Of a stretch of 9,393 nt of DNA, positions 1-6,562 are shown in pieces. The position numbers were made by a program, and so were the translations under genes. The notes below the pieces were generated by a model. It worked only from the letters and a program-made list of their open reading frames with translations. It was not told the DNA's origin and made no database searches. The DNA comes from Nitrospina sp. (GTDB lineage Bacteria; Nitrospinota; Nitrospinia; Nitrospinales; VA-1). Position 1 is the stretch's first letter. Each line of letters begins with the position of its first letter. The stretch covers positions 1 through 9,393 of the forward strand of contig JABGTQ010000289.1 in assembly GCA_018647025.1 (NCBI GenBank). Direction: 5' to 3'.

Positions 1-2283
1 AAATCCATACCCTGCAAACTTTTCCATCAGATCAAATACCTTTGTTGCTTTTTTAATATCAATATTTTTTTTCTCAGCACCTGCAATAAATTTTTCTCTC
101 TGAGCCTCCATTTCCTCGGGTTTTTTTTTCCCCATCGCTCGCCGCAAAAGATCAGCATCGCCAAGACTAAACCCAGCTAAAATACTTGCAATTCGCATCA
201 CCTGTTCTTGGTATAGAATAACTCCATGCGTTTCTTTGAGCACATCTTTTAATTGGGGTAGTTCATATTTCTCCTCAAGTTTCCCATGTTTTCGCTTAAT
301 ATAATCGTCCACCATTCCACTCTCTAATGGACCGGGTCTATAAAGAGCAAGAAGCGCAATGATATCTTCAAAACAATCGGGCTTCATTTTTTTGAGCAAG
401 TCGCGCATACCGGAGCTCTCAAGTTGAAAAACACCGAGAGTTCGAGTACTGCAAAGTAGTTTATAGGTCTCTGAGTCGACCATCGGAATTGCTGAGATGT
501 TCAGATCCACTTCTAGTGATTCTTTTATAAGGCGGAGAGCATTATCTATTACGGTAAGAGTTTTAAGACCCAGAAAGTCCATTTTTAACAGGCCTAGCTT
601 TTCCACGCCTTCCATAGAATACTGGGTTACTACTTCATCCTGTTCTCCCTTACCTTTACTTGGAAATTTATATAAGGGAAGAAAGTTTGTCAAAGGTTTT
701 GATGAAATAACAATACCCGCTGCATGAGTGGAGCAGTGTCTATGCAATCCTTCTAAGTTTAAAGCGATATCAAGAAGCTCTGTCACTTTTTCACTATCTT
801 TTTTCATGCGCTCAAAGCGTAGTTCTTCTTTAAAAGCGTCCTTGAGACATATATTTAACCGGTCAGGAACTAACTTCGCTATTTTATCAACTTCCCCATA
901 AGGCATATCCAGGACACGACCTACATCTCTGAGGACTCCCTTGGCTTTCATACTACCAAACGTAATTATCTGAGATACGTTCTGACTGCCACCATATTTT
1001 TTACTAACATATTTAATGACATCGTCACGCTTGCTCATACAGAAATCAATATCGATATCAGGCATACTGACTCGCTCAGGATTTAAAAATCGTTCAAAAA
1101 GAAGATCGTATCTAAGTGGATCAATATCTGTAATGCGTAGAGAATAAGCAACCAGACTTCCTGCAGCAGAACCGCGACCAGGACCTACCGGAATACCATT
1201 TTTGCGAGCGTAATCTATAAAATCCCACACAATTAAAAAATAGCCAGGATATCCCATCCTTTCAATAATACTAAGCTCATCTTGCAACCTTTTTCTATAA
1301 AGTGATTGCTCGTATGTTATTCCAAGTTTGTTCATCTCCTGAAATCGTTCCCCTAGTCCTTTATTCGTCTGCTCCACCAAGTACGATTCAAGAGTGTAGG
1401 TTTCTGGAACGGGGTAATCTGGAAAGTTAAGCTTATCAAAATCCATTTCCAATTCGCAACGCTCTGAGATCTTTAAAGTATTTTCTATCGCTTGCGGAAT
1501 ATCTCTAAATAACTCCGCCATTTCCTCAGGAGATTTAAAGTAGTATTCATCAGAAGGGTAACGCATACGGTGCTGGTCGCTCATTGTCTTACCAGTCTGC
1601 AGACATAGAAGAATTTCATGAGCATCAAAATCTTCACGATCCAAGTAATGACAATTATTTGTTGCAACCAGAGGTAAGGAAAGCTTATTCCCAATCTTAA
1701 CTAGCTCATTATTAATTTTTTCTTGATACTCCATTTTATGATTCTGGAGTTCGAGAAAAAAATTCTCTGGGCCCATGATATCTCTGTATTGATCGGCAAC
1801 TTTTATCGCGCGTGGTATATTTTCTTTATTAACATTATAAGCAACCTCGCCGCGGCCACATGAACTCAGAGCAATTAAGCCCTCTGCATGTTCAGACAAC
1901 AGTTCTTTATCAATACGAGGTTTATAATAAAAACCCTCCATATATCCAAGCGTTACCAGCTTAAGAAGATTTTTGTATCCTTTTTCATTTTGGGCTAAAA
2001 GGATGAGATGGTAAGACGCATCTCTAAGGTCATGTTTGTCTTTTTTATCATGACGGCTCTCAGGAGCCACGTAAACCTCACAACCGATGATAGGTTTTAA
2101 CCCATATTTTTTTGCTCCAGTATAAAAGTCTACGGCACCAAACATGTTGCCATGATCCGTCATGGCAACAGCTGGCATCTTGAACTCTGCCGCACGCTTG
2201 AATAGAGCTTCATGCCTCAAAGAGGAATCGAGCAAACTAAAAGAAGTGTGTAAATGAAGATGAACAAAATTAGACGGCTTCAT
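1..2283 (-). CDS. dnaE: DNA polymerase III alpha subunit (DnaE), N-terminal 761 residues; cut by window edge
   Basis: Replicative C-family DNA polymerase, the catalytic subunit of the cytoplasmic replisome. One unbroken frame runs from the ATG at 2283 to base 1, giving 761 of roughly 1,160 residues; the tau-binding and OB-fold C-terminus lies outside. An N-terminal PHP domain starts FVHLHLHT (residues 6-13), followed by TDHGN (42-46) and GCEVYV (67-72). The palm contains GPGRGSAAGS and PDIDIDFC (408-415), with the catalytic Asp pair in the latter. The third acidic residue is D569 in KMDFLGL, and KPDCFEDIIALLALYRPGPL and KFAGYGF are recognisable further on. The start fits the family, whose PHP motif begins within about ten residues of Met. 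The Shine-Dalgarno is weak (AAAGA). The gene follows ald by 33 bp without a terminator, so co-transcription is likely. The PHP metal-site Asp appears as Asn210. Confidence 0.97.
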   Translation of the reverse strand, partial: MKPSNFVHLHLHTSFSLLDSSLRHEALFKRAAEFKMPAVAMTDHGNMFGAVDFYTGAKKYGLKPIIGCEVYVAPESRHDKKDKHDLRDASYHLILLAQNEKGYKNLLKLVTLGYMEGFYYKPRIDKELLSEHAEGLIALSSCGRGEVAYNVNKENIPRAIKVADQYRDIMGPENFFLELQNHKMEYQEKINNELVKIGNKLSLPLVATNNCHYLDREDFDAHEILLCLQTGKTMSDQHRMRYPSDEYYFKSPEEMAELFRDIPQAIENTLKISERCELEMDFDKLNFPDYPVPETYTLESYLVEQTNKGLGERFQEMNKLGITYEQSLYRKRLQDELSIIERMGYPGYFLIVWDFIDYARKNGIPVGPGRGSAAGSLVAYSLRITDIDPLRYDLLFERFLNPERVSMPDIDIDFCMSKRDDVIKYVSKKYGGSQNVSQIITFGSMKAKGVLRDVGRVLDMPYGEVDKIAKLVPDRLNICLKDAFKEELRFERMKKDSEKVTELLDIALNLEGLHRHCSTHAAGIVISSKPLTNFLPLYKFPSKGKGEQDEVVTQYSMEGVEKLGLLKMDFLGLKTLTVIDNALRLIKESLEVDLNISAIPMVDSETYKLLCSTRTLGVFQLESSGMRDLLKKMKPDCFEDIIALLALYRPGPLESGMVDDYIKRKHGKLEEKYELPQLKDVLKETHGVILYQEQVMRIASILAGFSLGDADLLRRAMGKKKPEEMEAQREKFIAGAEKKNIDIKKATKVFDLMEKFAGYGF

Positions 2284-2316
2284 CGATTCTTTGTAAAAGT
2301 GAATTGAGTTACAGTT

Positions 2317-3429
2317 TTAATTAAGAATTTTATTTAAAGAAACATACTCCATATCAAGAGCATTCGCCACTGCAGGATGTGTTATCTGACCATTGAATAC
2401 ATTTAACCCTTTCGCTAGCGCGGGATTCTCTTGAAATGCCTTATTAAACCCCTTTCGAGCTAATTCTGAAGCATAAGGAAAAGTTGCGTTAGTCAACGCA
2501 AATGTTGAGGTACGCGCTACCGCGCCAGGCATATTAGCTACGCAATAGTGCACAACATTATCCACTATATAGATAGGATCGCTATGGGTCGTAGGATGAG
2601 AGGTTTCTATCACTCCCCCCTGATCAATTCCAACATCAACAATTACGGAACCTGGCATCATCAATGAGAGCATTTCTCGGGTAATGAGCTTGGGCGCTCG
2701 TGCTCCAGGAATAAGAATCGCCCCAACAACCAAATCAGCTGTACGCAATGATTCAATAAGGTTCACACGGTTTGACATCAGAGTTTTTAAACGTCCTCCA
2801 TAAATATCATCTAAATAACGCAACCGGTTTAAATTAACATCCAATAATGTCACAGAAGCTCCAGTCCCTATTGCCATTTTAGCGGCATTAGCACCCACAA
2901 CTCCACCTCCAATAATTACTACATGTCCGGGGTCGACACCCGGGACGCCACCAAGAAGAATGCCCCGCCCTTTATTCTCTCTTTCAAGGTACTTTGAACC
3001 TTCGTGAATTGACATCCTTCCGGCAACCTCACTCATCGGAACCAACAAAGGAAGCGAATTATCTGGCAATTGAACCGTCTCGTAAGCTATACACGTCACT
3101 TTACGCTCGAGAAGGGCACGAGCTAAATCAGGTGTAGGAGCTAAATGAAGATATGTATAAAGAATTTGACCTTCTCTCAAAAGATCGAACTCCTCTGGCA
3201 AAGGCTCCTTAACCTTGATAATCATTTCTGAGCGAGAAAAAATATCATTCCTCTCCGTGATGTGTGCTCCATGCTCTTCATATAACTTATTTGGTAGTCC
3301 ACTCCCCTCTCCCGCTTCATCTTCAACCAGAACGATATGCCCATCAGCAGTCAGATCATGCACACCTGCCGGGGTCAACGAGACACGGTATTCATCTTCT
3401 TTAATCTCTTTAGGAACTCCGATAATCAT
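2317..3429 (-). CDS. ald: Alanine dehydrogenase (NAD-dependent)
   Basis: Catalyses reversible oxidative deamination of L-alanine to pyruvate and ammonia with NAD in the cytoplasm. The 370 residues match the usual family length, so the gene is complete. It begins MIIGVPKEIK and has the substrate-binding and catalytic residues in their expected places: R15 (EYRVSLTP), K74 (IKVKEP), H95 (YTYLHLAP) and D269 (VDVGIDQGG). The Rossmann nucleotide-binding loop is GGGVVGANAA (174-183), with D198 ending the next strand (LLDVN), as expected for NAD preference. The C-terminal HPAVANALDM is also typical. The related PntA transhydrogenase subunit shares the fold but lacks this full-length pattern. The ATG is supported by GGAG (plus-strand CTCC at 3436-3439) seven bases upstream. 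It is first in a leftward pair with dnaE and diverges from the leucine-rich-repeat gene. Confidence 0.97.
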   Translation of the reverse strand: MIIGVPKEIKEDEYRVSLTPAGVHDLTADGHIVLVEDEAGEGSGLPNKLYEEHGAHITERNDIFSRSEMIIKVKEPLPEEFDLLREGQILYTYLHLAPTPDLARALLERKVTCIAYETVQLPDNSLPLLVPMSEVAGRMSIHEGSKYLERENKGRGILLGGVPGVDPGHVVIIGGGVVGANAAKMAIGTGASVTLLDVNLNRLRYLDDIYGGRLKTLMSNRVNLIESLRTADLVVGAILIPGARAPKLITREMLSLMMPGSVIVDVGIDQGGVIETSHPTTHSDPIYIVDNVVHYCVANMPGAVARTSTFALTNATFPYASELARKGFNKAFQENPALAKGLNVFNGQITHPAVANALDMEYVSLNKILN

Positions 3430-3563
3430 GAGATTCTCCAGAAAAAAACATTTTTCATTTACACCAACACGTTTCTACTAATTTCATTTCCAATAGTTTT
3501 GCACTGTAGGATATGCCTATAGCATCTGTCCTTTATACCCAATATAACACTCTCTTACACGAC

Positions 3564-3582
3564 AATAATTAGTATTATTATC
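3564..3582 (-). promoter_or_regulatory. Fur-box-like AT-rich dyad (possible operator)
   Basis: On the minus strand this reads GATAATAATACTAATTATT. It matches 15 of 19 positions of the E. coli Fur consensus GATAATGATAATCATTATC, and 14 of 19 in the other orientation. It contains perfect 6-bp inverted arms (AATAAT, 4-nt spacer TAGT, ATTATT). Three of the four G/C positions of the consensus are not matched, so an AT-rich chance dyad is a real alternative. Confidence 0.3.
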
Positions 3583-3595
3583 CACACAACACTGT

Positions 3596-3624
3596 TTGTA
3601 ATTTATGTGAAAATTATATAGATT
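3596..3624 (+). promoter_or_regulatory. Weak sigma70-like promoter candidate for the LRR gene
   Basis: TTGTAA (3596-3601), a 17-bp spacer, then TAGATT (3619-3624). Transcription would begin near 3631. This suits translation from the TTG at 3669 and would exclude the earlier TTG at 3630. Both hexamers are only partial matches (TTGACA 4/6, TATAAT 4/6). Confidence 0.25.
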
Positions 3625-3668
3625 AGTAGTTGGTAGTTATCTATTTATTATCAAAGAAAGTGTTCTTA

Positions 3669-4484
3669 TTGAAAACAAAAGCCAAATCTAAATTGGAGGA
3701 ATGCATACTCGTTCATCTTACTCCAGAGGGTGACCTGCTGGACCTAGAGAATAAAAATGTTACTCCTGAACATATGCGTCTTTTGTGTCAGGCGGGAGAC
3801 ACACTAAACGGAGTTAAGCAGCTTTATCTGAGCGATAACAGATTAGGCGATGCTGAAATTGAATGTTTATCTAAAAGCCGTTGCTTTCCAAACCTGGAAA
3901 AACTATTTTTAAACCAGAACAAGATAAGTAATGCCGGAGCAAAAGCATTAGCAGAATCAAAGTTTGTTCAAAATATTAGTTATCTCGTCTTAGAGGCTAA
4001 TCAAATAGGAGTTAATGGAGTTCAATCAATTGCTACGTCATTAAATTTTCAAAATTTAGAAACCCTATTTCTAGACTCAAACCCTATCGGACCTCAAGGA
4101 GCTGAGGCGCTAGCAAGGTCGACATGTTTGTCTTCTCTTTCCGCTCTTCACTTGGATAGCACAGGGATAGGAGATCAGGGCGTTAAGGCAATTGCCACAT
4201 CACTGATGTCAGCCAAACTTAAAAAACTTTACTTGTGCTCAAATAAAATAGGTGATGAAGGAGCGATTGCACTGTCTCAATCACCTAATTTGAGACAGTT
4301 AACTTGTTTAAGTATTTGGAGAAATGAAATAAGAGATGCTGGTGGTAAAGCTATAGCCGAATCAATTTATTTCTTAAACTTAGAACGGTTATACATGAGC
4401 CTAAATCTGATCGATAAACCGATCCGCAAGGTGATTCGTAGTTCAGACCTTGCTTCCAGATTAAAAACTTTGGTTATGGACTAA
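3669..4484 (+). CDS. Ribonuclease-inhibitor-type leucine-rich-repeat protein
   Basis: A cytoplasmic repeat protein of unknown partner, presumably a protein-binding scaffold. From the TTG at 3669 it has 271 residues. A roughly 48-residue N-terminal region is followed by eight leucine-rich repeats, each exactly 27 residues (49-75, 76-102, 103-129, 130-156, 157-183, 184-210, 211-237, 238-264), then a seven-residue partial repeat. Units follow LxxLxLxxNxI with a second half like GAKAIAxS, the ribonuclease-inhibitor-like class (Pfam LRR_6 style). No signal peptide, membrane helix, enzyme domain or LPXTG anchor is seen. The frame stays open to a TTG at 3630, but only 3669 has a Shine-Dalgarno-like AAAGAAAG (3653-3660) eight bases upstream, so I prefer it. 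The small membrane-protein gene at 4513 follows closely and may share the transcript. A specific function cannot be assigned. Confidence 0.85.
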   Translation: MKTKAKSKLEECILVHLTPEGDLLDLENKNVTPEHMRLLCQAGDTLNGVKQLYLSDNRLGDAEIECLSKSRCFPNLEKLFLNQNKISNAGAKALAESKFVQNISYLVLEANQIGVNGVQSIATSLNFQNLETLFLDSNPIGPQGAEALARSTCLSSLSALHLDSTGIGDQGVKAIATSLMSAKLKKLYLCSNKIGDEGAIALSQSPNLRQLTCLSIWRNEIRDAGGKAIAESIYFLNLERLYMSLNLIDKPIRKVIRSSDLASRLKTLVMD

Positions 4485-4500
4485 AAGTGGCAAAACAAAC

Positions 4501-4505
4501 AGGAG
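4501..4505 (+). promoter_or_regulatory. Ribosome binding site AGGAG for the 37-residue ORF
   Basis: A perfect AGGAG lies seven bases before the GTG at 4513, ideal spacing and among the strongest Shine-Dalgarno sites in the window. It is the main reason for calling the small downstream frame a gene. Confidence 0.65.
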
Positions 4506-4512
4506 ATTGCTA

Positions 4513-4626
4513 GTGAACTATAAATTTACCTACTCAAAGCTTTTTAACGTGGTTTTTCATGTCGGTGTAATATTCAACATACTGCTAGTAATATGGCTAT
4601 ATCTTTTATTTTTTGAAATAATCTAA
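4513..4626 (+). CDS. Small single-pass membrane protein (37 aa), unrecognised
   Basis: GTG to TAA encodes 37 residues starting MNYKFTYSKLFN and ending LYLLFFEII. A short polar, basic N-terminus precedes one long hydrophobic helix (about residues 13-34) rich in Val, Ile, Leu and Phe. The likely topology is N-in, by the positive-inside rule. AGGAG lies seven bases upstream of the GTG. The gene starts 28 bases after the LRR stop and ends 17 bases before the convergent bpt stop, so it fills what would otherwise be a 159-base gap. It is too short for routine gene callers. Its architecture resembles small accessory subunits of membrane complexes, but I recognise no family and infer no function. A chance hydrophobic frame remains possible, because T-rich DNA encodes hydrophobic residues. 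Confidence 0.6.
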   Translation: MNYKFTYSKLFNVVFHVGVIFNILLVIWLYLLFFEII

Positions 4627-4643
4627 GTAAATTCCACCTCATT

Positions 4644-5465
4644 TTAAAAGAATAAATTTTCATTTTGCTTAGAGGGATTTACTTGCTCCTGAGACTGCTC
4701 AACCTTGGCTTTAACCAAAGTGTCTGTATTTCGCCACAAAACATTATTCTGGGGAATGAGATATTCTCCTTTAGCGTTCCTAAAGGGTCGCCACGACTGA
4801 TCGATATAAATCTCATTAGGTCTAAAGTCACCCTTGTATTTAAGTGATTGGTTTTCACCAATATAATATCCAAGATAAAAAAACTTCACGCCTTTCTGTT
4901 GGCAAAATTCTAATTGTTTAAGAATGCTAAATGTACCCAAGCTAAGTTTAGAGTCCTCAGCATAGTAAAAAGTATAAATGGCTGAAAATGTATTTGAAGT
5001 ATGGTCTCCTAAAGCAACACCAACAAGCTTGTCGTTAATATAATACTCAAACTCAACTCCAAAATTTGTATTCACATAAAACGAGAGGCGAAAATTCTGC
5101 TCATCTTCGACATCATCCTGCAAAGTACTGAATTTTTTCTTATGCCTAATATATAGATCAAACTTTTCATCTGTATATTTAGGAACGCCCATTTTAACCA
5201 TTACATTTTCGCAAGACCTCAGAGCTCGTTTCTGTCTTCTCGTTATCTTAAAGTCCTCCGCCCTAACCCGAATAGGAATACATTGATAACAATCGGGGCA
5301 ACGTGGACGAAAATAATAATCACCAAAATGTCTCATCCCGTGAGCCAACAAGTACTCGAATTCTATTTCTGACATATCTTCCAATAAATATTCTTCAAAT
5401 AAAGATTCTTGATCTTTAAAATATCCACATTGAAAGGGCTTTGAATCTATAAAATGTGCCAGCAT
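4644..5465 (-). CDS. bpt: Aspartate/glutamate leucyltransferase (bacterial arginyltransferase-like, Bpt)
   Basis: Cytoplasmic aminoacyl-tRNA-protein transferase. Bacterial members move leucine from Leu-tRNA to proteins with N-terminal Asp or Glu, marking them for the ClpS/ClpAP N-degron route. The 273 residues are slightly longer than typical, with a polar C-terminal tail. The ATE N-terminal domain has C13 in CGYF and the signature YFRPRCPDCYQCIPIRV region (51-67), with C56, C59 and C62. The C-terminal GNAT-like domain carries LSLGTFSILKQ (174-184), FFYLGYYI (195-202) and LKYKGDFRPNE (208-218), all family hallmarks. Leucyl rather than arginyl specificity is inferred from the bacterial subfamily and is not directly readable here. 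The gene has its own promoter-like element at 5516-5545, diverges from the glycosyltransferase, and is convergent with the LRR/small-protein pair with no hairpin terminator visible between them. Confidence 0.93.
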   Translation of the reverse strand: MLAHFIDSKPFQCGYFKDQESLFEEYLLEDMSEIEFEYLLAHGMRHFGDYYFRPRCPDCYQCIPIRVRAEDFKITRRQKRALRSCENVMVKMGVPKYTDEKFDLYIRHKKKFSTLQDDVEDEQNFRLSFYVNTNFGVEFEYYINDKLVGVALGDHTSNTFSAIYTFYYAEDSKLSLGTFSILKQLEFCQQKGVKFFYLGYYIGENQSLKYKGDFRPNEIYIDQSWRPFRNAKGEYLIPQNNVLWRNTDTLVKAKVEQSQEQVNPSKQNENLFF

Positions 5466-5515
5466 AATCTTGAATGAAAAAAAATAGTGAGTTAACAGTA
5501 CACGATAAATTATAT

Positions 5516-5545
5516 ATTATATGTGTGATTAAGTGTAGAGAACAA
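5516..5545 (-). promoter_or_regulatory. Sigma70-like promoter for bpt
   Basis: On the minus strand: TTGTTC (-35; plus-strand GAACAA 5540-5545), an 18-bp spacer, then a perfect TATAAT (-10; plus-strand ATTATA 5516-5521). The predicted start is near 5509, leaving a leader of about 44 bases before the ATG at 5465. Confidence 0.55.
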
Positions 5546-5578
5546 ACCGAGTTGTAAGCCTAGCAATTTTTCAAAACG

Positions 5579-5607
5579 TTGAAATTAATTAACCTTTATG
5601 ATTAAAT
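5579..5607 (+). promoter_or_regulatory. Sigma70-like promoter candidate for the glycosyltransferase
   Basis: TTGAAA (5579-5584, 5/6 to TTGACA), a 17-bp spacer, then TTAAAT (5602-5607, 4/6 to TATAAT). Initiation near 5614 would leave a leader of under 30 bases before the ATG at 5641. Together with the bpt promoter it makes the 5466-5640 gap a compact divergent control region. Confidence 0.35.
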
Positions 5608-5640
5608 TAAATGTGCGGTTGGGGGTCACAATGAAGTGCT

Positions 5641-6375
5641 ATGCGCCTTACCAATTTTTATTCTGCACAAAAACATACTCCAGGGCAATCCGACACATTG
5701 AAAATATCTGTAATCGTTCCAACCCTTAATGAAGCTTCGATCCTAGAAGATAGTCTACGAGCTATCTCAGGCCTAAATCCGCATGAAATTATTGTTGTCG
5801 ATGGAAGGAGCACCGACTCAACTTTTTTAGTAGCTCGCCGCATGGCTAATCTGGTTATCACTAGCAAGCCCGGAAGAGCTTACCAAATGAATGCTGGGGC
5901 CAAAAAAGCAACTGGAGACCTACTCTTATTTATGCATGTCGACAACAAATTATCCTTTGAAAGTTTCAAAAAAATGAAAAAAACAATGCTTCTTACTGAG
6001 TCTAATGGTGGCGCATTCACCCTGCAAATAGAGTCTAATAAAGCTTCTCTCAAGATTATTTCTATACTAGCTACCTGGCGCGCAAAACACCTCAACCTTG
6101 TATACGGAGACCAAACCATCTTTGTCCGTGCCGATACGTTTCAGGAAATGGGTGGATTTTCACCTCTTCCAATTTGTGAAGACCTCGATTTTTTTCGCCG
6201 TCTTAGCCGACAAGGTAAAACAGTCCTTCTCAAGGAAAAAACCCACACCTCAGCACGCAGATGGAAGACTGAAGGGGTTTTCTATACAACGCTACGTAAT
6301 GTCACTATTGGGAGCCTATTTCTACTAGGATTTTCACCGCAAACTCTCAGTAAATGGTACTCTGTTGTCCGTTAA
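5641..6375 (+). CDS. Family 2 glycosyltransferase, TIGR04283-like (rSAM/selenodomain-associated transferase 2)
   Basis: GT-A-fold glycosyltransferase of 244 residues, probably cytoplasmic or membrane-associated. Motifs in order: ISVIVPTLNEA (22-32), VDGRSTDST (53-61), KPGRAYQMNAGAKKATGD (76-93), MHVDNK (98-103), LVYGDQTIFVR (153-163), MGGFSPLPICEDLDFFRR (170-187) and TSARRW (203-208), ending SKWYSVVR. This series is diagnostic of TIGR04283, named for genome association with radical-SAM/selenodomain proteins and also annotated for arsenosugar biosynthesis. The usual partners (TIGR04282 transferase, the radical-SAM enzyme ArsS) are not in this window, so the acceptor is unknown. The metal-site HADT-like motif reads HVDN here. 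The start is uncertain: ATG 5641 has only GAAG four bases upstream, the family core begins 21 residues in, and a TTG at 5698 is an alternative. Confidence 0.88.
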   Translation: MRLTNFYSAQKHTPGQSDTLKISVIVPTLNEASILEDSLRAISGLNPHEIIVVDGRSTDSTFLVARRMANLVITSKPGRAYQMNAGAKKATGDLLLFMHVDNKLSFESFKKMKKTMLLTESNGGAFTLQIESNKASLKIISILATWRAKHLNLVYGDQTIFVRADTFQEMGGFSPLPICEDLDFFRRLSRQGKTVLLKEKTHTSARRWKTEGVFYTTLRNVTIGSLFLLGFSPQTLSKWYSVVR

Positions 6376-6466
6376 TTTTTGGCTTACTTTAAGCATTAAT
6401 ATATTTGCGCCTTCAGCCTTTCCAAAACATGTTTCATATCACCCATAATCAACTCTCAAGTTCTTC

Positions 6467-6495
6467 TTGTATTGGCTACTAGCACTCCATATAAT
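6467..6495 (+). promoter_or_regulatory. Sigma70-like promoter for the redox operon
   Basis: TTGTAT (6467-6472), a 17-bp spacer, then a perfect TATAAT (6490-6495). Transcription near 6502 would give a leader of about 60 bases that includes the stem-loop and Shine-Dalgarno. The -35 keeps only the TTG of the consensus. This is the only promoter-like element I see for the five-plus genes downstream. Confidence 0.5.
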
Positions 6496-6522
6496 CTAAA
6501 TATCGTCACATTATCAATAAAT

Positions 6523-6545
6523 CCTCTTCTAGGTTATCTAAGAGG
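6523..6545 (+). promoter_or_regulatory. Stem-loop in the operon leader, just upstream of the ribosome binding site
   Basis: CCTCTT (6523-6528) pairs with AAGAGG (6540-6545), and the stem can extend by AG/CT after a two-base bulge, leaving a small loop. It ends eight bases before GGAG (6554-6557). No U-tract follows, so it is not an intrinsic terminator. It could affect mRNA stability or translation, or be chance. Confidence 0.35.
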
Positions 6546-6562
6546 TTTGACTTGGAGTTATT

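Larger units (their letters stand above)
3430..3668. other. Divergent intergenic region between ald and the LRR gene
   Basis: About 240 AT-rich bases between the ald start and the preferred start of the LRR gene. It must carry control elements for both directions. I see a Fur-box-like dyad at 3564-3582 and a weak rightward promoter at 3596-3624. A convincing leftward ald promoter was not found. Open frames crossing the area lack Shine-Dalgarno sites and resemble no protein I recognise. Confidence 0.6.
6376..6562 (+). other. Intergenic leader region of the redox operon
   Basis: 187 bases between the glycosyltransferase stop and the GTG of the CYCXC gene. It holds a good promoter (6467-6495), a leader stem-loop (6523-6545) and the ribosome binding site GGAG (6554-6557). 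No gene or strong terminator is seen in its first half. Confidence 0.6.

Noticed and set aside
497..727. Plus-strand open frame inside dnaE
   Set aside because: Antisense shadow of conserved DnaE coding sequence with no ribosome binding site or recognisable product.
3215..3522. Two overlapping plus-strand frames over the ald start and intergenic region
   Set aside because: Mostly antisense to ald, composition atypical of protein, no recognisable motifs.
3630..3668. Earlier TTG start for the LRR protein at 3630
   Set aside because: No Shine-Dalgarno precedes it and it lies at or before the predicted transcription start. TTG 3669 has AAAGAAAG at good spacing. It cannot be fully excluded.
3701..3733. 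ATG just after GGAGG inside the LRR gene
   Set aside because: Out of frame, only one base from GGAGG, and stops after ten codons.
4624..4660. Possible bidirectional terminator between the small membrane-protein gene and bpt
   Set aside because: Only AT-rich runs such as TTTTAAAA; no GC stem with a U-tract.
5658..6328. Antisense and alternate frames within the glycosyltransferase
   Set aside because: The glycosyltransferase motifs run through the whole region in the main frame; the others are shadows.
6382..6394. GCTTA-CTT-TAAGC mini hairpin after the glycosyltransferase
   Set aside because: Only five AT-rich pairs, three-base loop and no following U-tract; not a convincing terminator.
6422..6480. 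Short ATG frame in the intergenic region before the CYCXC gene
   Set aside because: About 17 codons, no Shine-Dalgarno, and it overlaps the likely promoter.
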